Assembly: GCA_051007175.1 (NCBI GenBank)
Contig: JBPCSL010000110.1
Span: forward strand, 1 to 8,162
Origin: Mxb001 sp051007175
GTDB taxonomy: Bacteria > Actinomycetota > Actinomycetes > S36-B12
Reading direction: 5' to 3'
Length of the DNA: 8,162 nucleotides
In this document: piece after piece, positions 1-5,556 of the stretch
Layout of the letters: each line of letters begins with the position of its first letter
How positions within the stretch are numbered: position 1 is the first letter of the stretch
Made by a program: the position numbers and the translations under genes
The notes under the pieces: model-generated
Database searches by the model: none
What the model was told of the DNA's origin: nothing
Seen by the model: only the letters and a program-made list of their open reading frames with translations

Positions 1-711
1 GCCGACCTGATCTACGCCACGCCGGGGGAGACCGACGCCGACCTGCGGGCATCCGTCGAGGGCGTCCTGGCGGAGGGCATCGATCACCTGTCGGCGTACT
101 CCCTCATCGTCGAGCCCGGCACCCGGCTCGCGGCGCGCATCCGGCGAGGCGAGATGCCGGCTCCCGACGATGACGTGGCAGCGGAGCGCTATGCGCTCAT
201 CGACGACCTCGCGGAAGGCGCCGGGCTGCCGTGGTACGAGGTGTCCAACTGGGCCGCGCCCGGGGGCGAGTGCCGGCATAACCTCGGCTACTGGTGCGGT
301 GACGACTGGTGGGGCGCGGGGCCGGGCGCCCACGGGCACATCGGCGCCGTGCGGTGGTGGAACGTCAAGCACCCCGCCACCTATGGCGCGCGCGTGGCGG
401 CGGACGAACTCCCCGTGGACGGATGGGAGCGCGTCGGCGATGCCGAAGCGCGCCTGGAGGAGGTCATGCTCCGCATCCGCCTGCGTGAGGGCCTGCCGAC
501 CGCGGGGCTGAGCGAGGCTGCCGTCGCGGGCCTCGTCCGCGCCGGATGGGTGGAGGAGGCCCCCGTGGGGTCGGGCACCCTCGTGCTCACGCGCGCGGGC
601 CGTCTCATGGCCGACGAGATCGTGAGGCGCCTCACGGACGAGGGCACCGCGCCGACAGGCCCCCCGGCGGCCGAGGGCGTAGGATTGGCACTCAGTGCGG
701 GGGAGTGCTAG
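1..711 (+). CDS. hemW: HemW, radical-SAM heme chaperone (coproporphyrinogen III oxidase-like), 3' part only
   Basis: The reading frame is open from base 1 to the TAG at 709-711, giving the last 236 residues. The N-terminal part, with the CxxxCxxC cluster motif that binds the 4Fe-4S centre, lies outside the window. What is visible fits the second half of the family: a DLIYATPGE strand near the start, then SAYSLIVEPGT, then the diagnostic HNLGYW...GPGAH segment at residues 97-115 of the fragment, and a winged-helix-like C-terminal part. HemW proteins bind heme and deliver it to acceptor proteins; older annotations call them oxygen-independent coproporphyrinogen III oxidase, an activity generally not supported for this subgroup. 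In many Gram-positive genomes the gene lies directly upstream of hrcA, as here. The last codons (LALSAGEC) coincide exactly with the CIRCE operator of the next gene, so this tail is probably constrained by DNA function rather than protein function. Confidence 0.95.
   Translation, partial: ADLIYATPGETDADLRASVEGVLAEGIDHLSAYSLIVEPGTRLAARIRRGEMPAPDDDVAAERYALIDDLAEGAGLPWYEVSNWAAPGGECRHNLGYWCGDDWWGAGPGAHGHIGAVRWWNVKHPATYGARVAADELPVDGWERVGDAEARLEEVMLRIRLREGLPTAGLSEAAVAGLVRAGWVEEAPVGSGTLVLTRAGRLMADEIVRRLTDEGTAPTGPPAAEGVGLALSAGEC
680..685 (+). promoter_or_regulatory. possible -10 element of the hrcA promoter
   Basis: TAGGAT fits the actinobacterial TANNNT -10 pattern and touches the left CIRCE arm, so a start of transcription near 691-693 would fall inside the operator, which suits simple repression. 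No good -35 box lies at 16-19 nt; the nearest candidate, CCGACA at 652-657, is 22 nt away. The promoter would lie within hemW. Confidence 0.35.
685..711. promoter_or_regulatory. CIRCE operator, HrcA binding site
   Basis: The left arm is TTGGCACTC (685-693), the spacer is exactly 9 nt (694-702), and the right arm is GAGTGCTAG (703-711). The known consensus is TTAGCACTC-N9-GAGTGCTAA, so each arm matches at 8 of 9 positions and the spacing is canonical. It lies 15 nt upstream of the hrcA start codon and inside the last codons of hemW, including its stop. HrcA is expected to bind here and repress its own operon (hrcA-dnaJ and possibly onward) at normal temperature. The site is seen directly; the binding is inferred from the family. 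Confidence 0.9.
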
Positions 712-713
712 CG

Positions 714-720
714 AAGGAGG
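714..720 (+). promoter_or_regulatory. ribosome binding site of hrcA
   Basis: AAGGAGG is a near-perfect Shine-Dalgarno sequence, 6 nt before the GTG at 727. It fixes that GTG as the hrcA start and sits directly after the CIRCE right arm, so operator, stop codon and ribosome binding site are packed into under 40 bases. Confidence 0.85.
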
Positions 721-726
721 TGCCCG

Positions 727-1740
727 GTGCTCGAGGACCGTCGCCTCGCCGTTCTCCGGGCGATCGTGGAGGACTACGTCTCCACCCGCGAGCCCGTAGG
801 CAGCAAGGCGCTCGTCGAGCGGCATGCCCTGGGTGTCTCCTCAGCCACCATCCGCAACGACATGGCGGTGCTGGAGGAGGAGGGCTACATCGCCCAGCCG
901 CACACGAGCGCCGGGCGCATTCCCACCGACCTCGGCTACCGCGCCTTCGTCGACCGCCTGTCGGGGGTCAAGCCGATGTCGTCGGCCGAACGGCGGGCCA
1001 TCTCCGACTTCCTGGCCGGCGCGGTCGACCTCGATGACGTGATGTCGCGCAGCGTCCGGCTCCTGGCGCAACTCACGCGCCAGGTGGCGCTCGTGCAATA
1101 CCCCTCCATCGTCCAGTCGAGCGTGCTGCACCTGGAGCTTGTGCGACTGAGCTCCACTCGACTGCTGCTCGTGCTCATTGCCGACACGGGCCGGGTGGAG
1201 CAGCGCCATGTGGATCTCCCGTCACCGCTGTCCGAGGAGTCGGTCGGGCTGCTCCGCGCTCGCCTGCTTGCCGCCACGGTGGGCACGCGCTGCTCGGACA
1301 TCAGCGCAGGCGTCGAGGGCATCGTCGACCAGTGGCCCGCGGACGAGCGCCCCGCGGTCTCCGCCGTGGTCGCCTCCCTGCTCGAGGCGACCCTCGACAC
1401 CGAAGAGCACCGCATCATGCTCGGCGGCACCGCCAATCTGGCCCGCTACCGCGACTCCTTCACGTCCAGCCTCGAGCCGGTCCTCGAGGCTCTCGAGGAG
1501 CAGGTCGTCCTGCTGCGACTGCTGGGCGAGGTGTCCGGCCAGGTGACGGTGCGCATCGGCCACGAGAATCCCGTCGAGCACTTGCAGGGCACCAGCGTCG
1601 TGTCCGCCGGATACGGGCGGGGCGACTCCGTCGTCGCCGGTGTCGGCATCATCGGGCCGACGCACATGGACTATCCGGGGACGATGGCGGCCGTGCAGAC
1701 CGTGGCCCAGTACCTCTCCCGCATCCTGGACGAGAACTGA
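727..1740 (+). CDS. hrcA: HrcA, heat-inducible transcription repressor
   Basis: This 337-residue protein has the usual length for HrcA. The N-terminal winged helix is at about residues 1-75, with the recognition region around TIRNDM (41-46) and the family signature PHTSAGRIPTDLGYR (58-72). The middle and C-terminal GAF-like region ends with the conserved IGHEN and GIIGPTHMDYPGTMAAV blocks. HrcA is a dimeric repressor that binds CIRCE and releases it on heat shock; in other bacteria its folding is supported by GroEL. The GTG start at 727 is chosen because of the strong AAGGAGG 6 nt upstream and because the N-terminus MLEDRRLAVLRAIVEDYV matches the family. A CIRCE site lies just upstream, so autoregulation is likely. 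dnaJ follows after 4 nt. In actinobacteria HrcA commonly controls groES/groEL, while dnaK operons tend to be under HspR; those genes are not in this window. Confidence 0.97.
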   Translation: MLEDRRLAVLRAIVEDYVSTREPVGSKALVERHALGVSSATIRNDMAVLEEEGYIAQPHTSAGRIPTDLGYRAFVDRLSGVKPMSSAERRAISDFLAGAVDLDDVMSRSVRLLAQLTRQVALVQYPSIVQSSVLHLELVRLSSTRLLLVLIADTGRVEQRHVDLPSPLSEESVGLLRARLLAATVGTRCSDISAGVEGIVDQWPADERPAVSAVVASLLEATLDTEEHRIMLGGTANLARYRDSFTSSLEPVLEALEEQVVLLRLLGEVSGQVTVRIGHENPVEHLQGTSVVSAGYGRGDSVVAGVGIIGPTHMDYPGTMAAVQTVAQYLSRILDEN

Positions 1741-1744
1741 CATC

Positions 1745-2875
1745 GTGGCGACGGACTACTACGCCCTGCTGGGCGTGCCGCGAGATGCCTCCGGAGATGA
1801 CATCAAGCGGGCCTACCGCAAGCTCGCCCGGGAGCTCCATCCCGATGTGAACCAGGACCCTGCGAGTCAGGAGCGGTTCAAGGACGTCACCGCGGCCTAC
1901 GAGGTGCTGAGCGATCCCGAGAAGCGCCAGATGTACGACCTGGGCGGGGATCCGTTCCGTGCGGGCGGCGGCGGATTCGGCGCGACGTTCGACTTCGGCG
2001 ACCTCATGGACGCCTTCTTCGGCGGAGGCCAGCCGCGCGGCCCGCGCCCGCGCATGCGGCGGGGCCAGGATGCGCTGATCCGCATGCAGGTCGACCTGCC
2101 GGAGGCGATGTTCGGCGGCACGCGCGATATCCAGGTCGACACGGCCGTGCGCTGCGCGGTGTGCTCCGGTGCCGGCACGGCGGCGGGCACGCAACCCTCG
2201 ACGTGCCCGATGTGCAAGGGCCGCGGCGAGATCCAGAACGTCCAGCGCTCCTTCCTCGGTCAGGTCATGACCGCCCGGCCCTGCCCCCAGTGCCAGGGCT
2301 TCGGCACCGTCATCACCCACCCGTGCGTCGAATGCTCCGGAGACGGCCGGGTGCGCACGCGCGCGACGCTGACGGTCACCATCCCTCCCGGTGTCGACAC
2401 GGGCACGCGCATCCAATTGGCCGGGCAGGGCGAGGTCGGGCCCGGCGGCGGCGAGCACGGGGATCTCTTCGTCGAGATCGTGCAGACGCCGCATCCTGTC
2501 TTCGAGCGTCGTGGCGATGACCTGCACTGCTCGGTGGAGGTGCCGATGACGGCGGCGGCCCTGGGCTCCTCGGTCACCCTCGACACCCTCGATGGCCAGG
2601 AGAGTGTCGAGATCCGCGCGGGCACGCAGCCGGGTTCGGTGCTCACGCTGCGCGCGCGCGGCGTGCCCCGCCTTCGCGGCAGCGGGCGCGGCGACCTCTA
2701 CGTCCATCTCGATGTGCGTACGCCGACCCGGCTCGACCAGGACCAGGAGGAGCTGCTCCGCCAGCTCGCCCGGGCTCGCGGCGAGGAAGGCGCGGCCCTC
2801 ACGGTGCAGGCGCAGGACGAGGCCGCGAGCGGCGGACTCTTCTCCCGCCTCCGCGATGCCTTCAGCGGCCGCTGA
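1745..2875 (+). CDS. dnaJ: DnaJ (Hsp40) co-chaperone, HrcA-linked copy
   Basis: This is a full-length type I DnaJ of 376 residues. The J domain is at about 1-68 with the HPD motif at 32-34, which stimulates the DnaK ATPase. A Gly/Phe-rich linker follows (about 68-96). The zinc-finger region has four CxxCxGxG repeats, with cysteines at 137/140, 154/157, 180/183 and 194/197, all intact. Two beta-sandwich substrate-binding domains follow to about residue 350. The GTG at 1745 gives an N-terminus MATDYYALLGV that starts exactly at the J domain. The frame stays open upstream to 1640, but that extension only reads through the hrcA end in another frame. The gap to hrcA is 4 nt with only a weak Shine-Dalgarno, so coupling to hrcA translation is likely. 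Actinobacteria often have a second dnaJ beside dnaK-grpE; this one corresponds to the hrcA-linked copy, often called dnaJ2. Confidence 0.97.
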   Translation: MATDYYALLGVPRDASGDDIKRAYRKLARELHPDVNQDPASQERFKDVTAAYEVLSDPEKRQMYDLGGDPFRAGGGGFGATFDFGDLMDAFFGGGQPRGPRPRMRRGQDALIRMQVDLPEAMFGGTRDIQVDTAVRCAVCSGAGTAAGTQPSTCPMCKGRGEIQNVQRSFLGQVMTARPCPQCQGFGTVITHPCVECSGDGRVRTRATLTVTIPPGVDTGTRIQLAGQGEVGPGGGEHGDLFVEIVQTPHPVFERRGDDLHCSVEVPMTAAALGSSVTLDTLDGQESVEIRAGTQPGSVLTLRARGVPRLRGSGRGDLYVHLDVRTPTRLDQDQEELLRQLARARGEEGAALTVQAQDEAASGGLFSRLRDAFSGR

Positions 2876-3627
2876 TGCCGGGCCACGTCTTCCTGGTCGA
2901 CTCCCTCGCTGACGCGGTCCCCGGTGGCGAGGTGGCACTCGCCGGACCGGAGGGCCGGCACGCCGTGACGGTGCTGCGCGTGCGCGCGGGGGAGTCCGTC
3001 GAAGTCGTCGACGGGCAGGGCCGGCGAGCCCGCGGCGTCATGAGCGACATACGCAAGGACGCCGCGTCCGTCACCGTCGCCGAGGTTGTCGACGAGCCGC
3101 TGCCCGATCCGCGCGTCATCGTGGTCCAGGCGCTGGCCAAGGGTGACCGCGGGGAGCGTGCGGTCGAGACTCTCACCGAGGTCGGCGTCGACGAGATCGT
3201 CCCGTGGTCCGCTGAGCGATCGGTGAGCCGCTGGCGCGACGAGAAGGCGGATCGCGGACTGGAGAAGTGGCGCACCGCGGCGCGCGCGGCCGCGAAGCAG
3301 GCGCGCCGGGCGCGGATCCCGGACGTGCACGCCCTCGCCTCGACGCAGGACCTGGAGGACCTGGTGAGGAGCGCCGAGCTCGCGCTGGTCCTCGACGAGG
3401 AGGCAGTCCAGCCCGTCGGGTCGGTGACGATCCCGAGCACGGGATCCGTGCTGATCGTCGTGGGCCCCGAAGGCGGCATGACCGATGCCGAGCGCCGTGG
3501 GTTCGAGTCGTGGGGTGCCCGACTCGTCCGGCTGGGGCCGAGTGTCCTGCGCACGTCGACGGCCGGCACCGTCGCTGCCGGCATCGTGCTCGCCACGACC
3601 GCGCGGTGGCGCGGCGCGCCTTCCTGA
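2875..3627 (+). CDS. rsmE: RsmE, 16S rRNA m3U1498 methyltransferase
   Basis: This 250-residue protein of the SPOUT superfamily transfers a methyl group from S-adenosylmethionine to N3 of U1498 in the 16S rRNA decoding region. An N-terminal PUA-like RNA-binding domain spans about residues 1-75. The catalytic trefoil-knot domain then shows KGDRGE (89-94), ETLTEVGVDEIVPW (98-111), the SAM-loop VGPEGG (196-201) and LGPSVLRTSTAG (220-231). The serine in the last motif, where many bacteria have arginine (LGPR), is to my knowledge common in actinobacteria and not a defect. The ATG overlaps the dnaJ stop by one base (TGATG), so the gene is probably translated by coupling with dnaJ. The linkage dnaJ-rsmE-HIT is widespread in Gram-positive bacteria. 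RsmE is usually active as a dimer. Confidence 0.95.
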   Translation: MPGHVFLVDSLADAVPGGEVALAGPEGRHAVTVLRVRAGESVEVVDGQGRRARGVMSDIRKDAASVTVAEVVDEPLPDPRVIVVQALAKGDRGERAVETLTEVGVDEIVPWSAERSVSRWRDEKADRGLEKWRTAARAAAKQARRARIPDVHALASTQDLEDLVRSAELALVLDEEAVQPVGSVTIPSTGSVLIVVGPEGGMTDAERRGFESWGARLVRLGPSVLRTSTAGTVAAGIVLATTARWRGAPS

Positions 3628-3636
3628 CCCCGTGCC

Positions 3637-3643
3637 AGGATGG
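3637..3643 (+). promoter_or_regulatory. ribosome binding site of the HIT gene
   Basis: AGGATGG lies 4 nt before the GTG at 3648 (its AGGA core is 7 nt away) and supports that start. The ATG inside it (3640) is out of frame with the HIT protein. Confidence 0.55.
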
Positions 3644-3647
3644 GGGC

Positions 3648-3989
3648 GTGGACTGCCTCTTCTGCTCGATCGCCTCCGGCGACATCCCGGCCGACATCGT
3701 CATGAGCACCGACCGCGCGGTGGCGTTCCGCGATATCTCCCCGCAGGCCCCGGTGCACGTCCTGGTGATCCCCCGCACGCACGTCGCGGATGTGCCGGGC
3801 GTCGCGGTGAGCGATCCGATGCTCGCGGCCGAGCTCTTGCAGTTGGCCTACCAGGTGGCGGAGGCCGAGGGCGTGGCCGAGAGCGGATACCGGCTCGTGG
3901 CTAACACGGGAAGCCAGGCGGGCCAGACCGTGCCGCATGCCCACGTGCACGTGCTGGGTGGCCGCGGCCTTGGCTGGCCCCCCGGCTGA
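3648..3989 (+). CDS. HIT-family (histidine triad, HINT-like) nucleotide hydrolase/transferase
   Basis: This 113-residue protein matches the usual length of bacterial HINT proteins. The histidine triad HAHVHV is at 97-102 (H97, H99, H101; H99 is the expected nucleophile). CLFC (C3, C6) together with H45 resembles the zinc site of HINT proteins. HIT enzymes hydrolyse purine nucleoside phosphoramidates and related AMP-linked compounds; the physiological substrate of this one cannot be told. The GTG at 3648 is supported by an AGGATGG ribosome binding site at 3637-3643 and because the protein then begins directly with the CxxC element. A longer in-frame extension overlapping rsmE is open but has no homologous look. 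The gap to rsmE is 20 nt, and the gene is probably the last of the hrcA block, since a promoter-like region follows. Confidence 0.93.
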   Translation: MDCLFCSIASGDIPADIVMSTDRAVAFRDISPQAPVHVLVIPRTHVADVPGVAVSDPMLAAELLQLAYQVAEAEGVAESGYRLVANTGSQAGQTVPHAHVHVLGGRGLGWPPG

Positions 3990-4000
3990 TCCCGTAGGAT
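3970..4000 (+). promoter_or_regulatory. possible phoH promoter
   Basis: TAGGAT (3995-4000) is a plausible actinobacterial -10 and is the same heptamer context (GTAGGAT) seen before hrcA. TTGGCT at 3970-3975 is a 4-of-6 match to a -35 box, with a long 19-nt spacer. Transcription would begin near 4007 and give a leader of roughly 70 nt. This is the only gap of useful size in the window, which supports a promoter here. Confidence 0.4.
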
Positions 4001-4002
4001 CA
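3987..4002. repeat. perfect 6-4-6 inverted repeat at the HIT stop and putative phoH promoter
   Basis: TGATCC (3987-3992), loop CGTA (3993-3996) and GGATCA (3997-4002) form a perfect inverted repeat. The left arm contains the HIT stop codon (TGA 3987-3989) and the right arm overlaps the possible -10 TAGGAT. It could be an operator for a dimeric regulator, or a short hairpin at the transcript end. There is no T-tract after it, so an ordinary intrinsic terminator is unlikely. Confidence 0.5.
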
Positions 4003-4010
4003 GGGCCTCA

Positions 4011-4044
4011 GGCGGCGTGGCGCCGCCCGGCGGCGCAAGCCGCC
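4011..4044 (+). promoter_or_regulatory. two adjacent GC hairpins in the phoH leader
   Basis: Hairpin one pairs GGCGGCG (4011-4017) with CGCCGCC (4021-4027), a perfect 7-bp stem closed by TGG. Hairpin two pairs GGCGGC (4029-4034) with GCCGCC (4039-4044), a perfect 6-bp stem closed by the stable tetraloop GCAA. The arms are near-copies, so an alternative nested fold is possible: arm 2 with arm 3 inside arm 1 with arm 4. No T-run follows, so a classical terminator is not supported. The structures lie before the weak phoH ribosome binding site (TAGG, 4069-4072). A role in controlling phoH is inference only. Confidence 0.5.
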
Positions 4045-4079
4045 CCGACGAAGGGCAGGCACGGGCCGTAGGCCACACC

Positions 4080-5096
4080 ATGAGCAGCGCCCAATCGCAG
4101 GCCACCATCATCGTCCCGGCAAGTCAGCCGATGGTGTCCGTCCTCGGGGTCGGAGACGAGCTCATCCGCGTAGTCGAGGCCCAGGTGCCCGACGCCGACA
4201 TCCACGTGCGCGGCAATGAGATCCGGGTCTCCGGCAGTGCCGAGGACGTCGGCCTCGTCGAAATGCTCGTCTCCGAGATGCTCGCGGTCCTGCGCACCGG
4301 CCAGGGCCTCACCACTGAGTCGGTGGAGCGCAGCATCGCGCTCCTGCGGTCGGGCAATCGCCCCGCGGAGATCCTGTCGACCAACATCCTCAGCTCGCGG
4401 GGCCGCACGATCCGGGCGAAGTCCCTCAACCAGAAGCGCTATGTCGATGCCATCGACGCGCACACGATCACGTTCGGCATTGGTCCTGCCGGCACGGGCA
4501 AGACCTACCTCGCGGTGGCGAAGGCCGTGCAGGCGCTCCAGGAGAAGAAGATCACGCGCATCATCCTCACCCGGCCGGCGGTCGAGGCGGGCGAGCGTCT
4601 CGGCTTCCTCCCGGGCACTCTCTCGGAGAAGATCGATCCCTATCTGAGGCCGCTATACGACGCCCTGCACGACATGCTCGATCCCGACTCGATCCCGCGC
4701 CTCATCACGAGCGGCACGATCGAGATTGCGCCCCTCGCCTACATGCGCGGGCGCACGCTCAATGACGCCTTCATCATCCTCGACGAGGCGCAGAACACCA
4801 CGCCCGAGCAGATGAAGATGTTCCTCACCCGTCTGGGGTTCGGCTCGACCATGGTCGTCACGGGTGACGTCACGCAGATTGACCTGCCCACCGCGACGGC
4901 GTCCGGGCTCAAGGTCGTCCAGGACATCCTCGTGGGCGTGGACGACGTTGCGTTCTGCACGCTCACCTCGCAGGACGTCGTACGCCATCGCCTCGTCGGT
5001 CGCATCGTGGAGGCCTACGGGCGATACGACGCCGAGGCCGCTGCCCTCCGCTCCACCGAGTCGGGATCCCGTCGCAGCGGGTCCCGCAGGGCGTGA
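4080..5096 (+). CDS. phoH: PhoH-family P-loop ATPase
   Basis: This 338-residue protein is a typical PhoH-like ATPase. A KH-like N-terminal region (about 10-75) includes VSVLGVGDELIRVVEAQ and DIHVRGNEIRVSG. The ATPase core has Walker A GPAGTGKT (135-142), TRPAVEAGERLGFLPG (164-179), Walker B FIILDEAQN (231-239) and TGDVTQ (261-266). PhoH proteins bind and hydrolyse ATP and are thought to act in RNA metabolism together with YbeY, whose gene follows after 4 nt. The ATG at 4080 is preferred because the alignable IIVPASQPMVSVLG segment begins a few residues later; a GTG at 4017 in the same frame would add a low-complexity stretch encoded by the leader hairpins. The C-terminus ends in a doubled SGSRR motif (329-333, 334-338 region) that is basic and probably disordered. 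The name reflects homology to E. coli PhoH/YbeZ; phosphate regulation is not implied. Confidence 0.95.
   Translation: MSSAQSQATIIVPASQPMVSVLGVGDELIRVVEAQVPDADIHVRGNEIRVSGSAEDVGLVEMLVSEMLAVLRTGQGLTTESVERSIALLRSGNRPAEILSTNILSSRGRTIRAKSLNQKRYVDAIDAHTITFGIGPAGTGKTYLAVAKAVQALQEKKITRIILTRPAVEAGERLGFLPGTLSEKIDPYLRPLYDALHDMLDPDSIPRLITSGTIEIAPLAYMRGRTLNDAFIILDEAQNTTPEQMKMFLTRLGFGSTMVVTGDVTQIDLPTATASGLKVVQDILVGVDDVAFCTLTSQDVVRHRLVGRIVEAYGRYDAEAAALRSTESGSRRSGSRRA
5062..5086 (+). repeat. hairpin in the 3' end of phoH, just before ybeY
   Basis: CGGGATCCCG (5062-5071) pairs with CGGGTCCCG (5078-5086), giving nine base pairs with one bulged T (5067) and a 6-nt loop. The DNA also encodes a tandem 15-nt repeat (5061-5075 and 5076-5090) translated as SGSRR twice. 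The stem ends 14 nt before the ybeY start codon and could affect its ribosome binding site, though coding constraint alone may explain it. Confidence 0.45.
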
Positions 5097-5100
5097 GGTC

Positions 5101-5556
5101 ATGTCCGTCGACATCATCGACTCGTCGGGCACGGACCTCGCCGACCCGGAAGCCCTGATCCGCCAGGCGGATTTCCTCCTCGACCGGCTGCATCTGGACG
5201 CCGAGCTGTCCATCGCGCTCGTCGACGAGGACGAGATGACGCGACTGCATGTGGAGTGGATGGATGAGCCGGGCCCGACCGACGTGCTGTCCTTCCCCAT
5301 GGATGGGCTGACGCCAGGAGACCCCGGGGCGCCGCCCGTCTCCGGGGTCCTCGGCGACGTCATCCTGTGCCCGGCCGTGGCCCTGCGCCAGGCCGAGCAG
5401 GCGGGCCATCCCGTGGGGGACGAGCTGGCCCTGTTGCTCACCCACGGGGTGCTCCACCTCCTCGGCTACGACCACGCCGAGCCCGAGGAGCATGCCCGGA
5501 TGTTCGCGCTGCAGGACGAGCTCCTCTCCGCCTGGCGACTCGAGGCGGGCACATGA
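5101..5556 (+). CDS. ybeY: YbeY, rRNA maturation endoribonuclease
   Basis: This 151-residue protein belongs to the UPF0054 family, at normal length. The metal-binding motif H-x3-H-x5-H is intact at H115, H119 and H125 within THGVLHLLGYDH, and the upstream LHVEWMDEPGPTDVLSFPMD block (49-68) is also characteristic. YbeY is a zinc-dependent single-strand endoribonuclease involved in 16S rRNA 3'-end maturation and 70S quality control. It follows phoH after 4 nt and overlaps the next gene by 4 nt (ATGA), so it is in the middle of an operon. A short AGGG (5088-5091) at 9 nt serves as a weak ribosome binding site. Its placement between phoH and a CNNM/CBS gene, a short distance before era, matches many bacterial genomes, and Era has been reported to act with YbeY in 30S assembly. 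Confidence 0.96.
   Translation: MSVDIIDSSGTDLADPEALIRQADFLLDRLHLDAELSIALVDEDEMTRLHVEWMDEPGPTDVLSFPMDGLTPGDPGAPPVSGVLGDVILCPAVALRQAEQAGHPVGDELALLLTHGVLHLLGYDHAEPEEHARMFALQDELLSAWRLEAGT

Noticed and set aside
1640..1744. N-terminal extension of dnaJ overlapping the hrcA end
   Set aside because: The frame is open, but the added residues have no J-domain similarity, and GTG 1745 starts exactly at the conserved N-terminus.
1649..2938. Long minus-strand open frame (429 codons) opposite dnaJ; similar ones at 2862-3950, 5604-6962 and 7188-8162
   Set aside because: All lie opposite clear conserved genes. Their translations are Arg/Ala/Gly/His-rich with no recognisable domain, as expected from high third-position GC in the real gene.
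4011..4044. Intrinsic terminator after the HIT gene
   Set aside because: The hairpins are strong, but no T-rich run follows (the next bases are CCGACGAAG), so an ordinary terminator is not supported; kept as leader structure.
4017..4079. Upstream GTG start for phoH at 4017
   Set aside because: It would translate the leader hairpins into a Pro/Gly/Arg-rich stretch. The conserved PhoH region starts shortly after the ATG at 4080.
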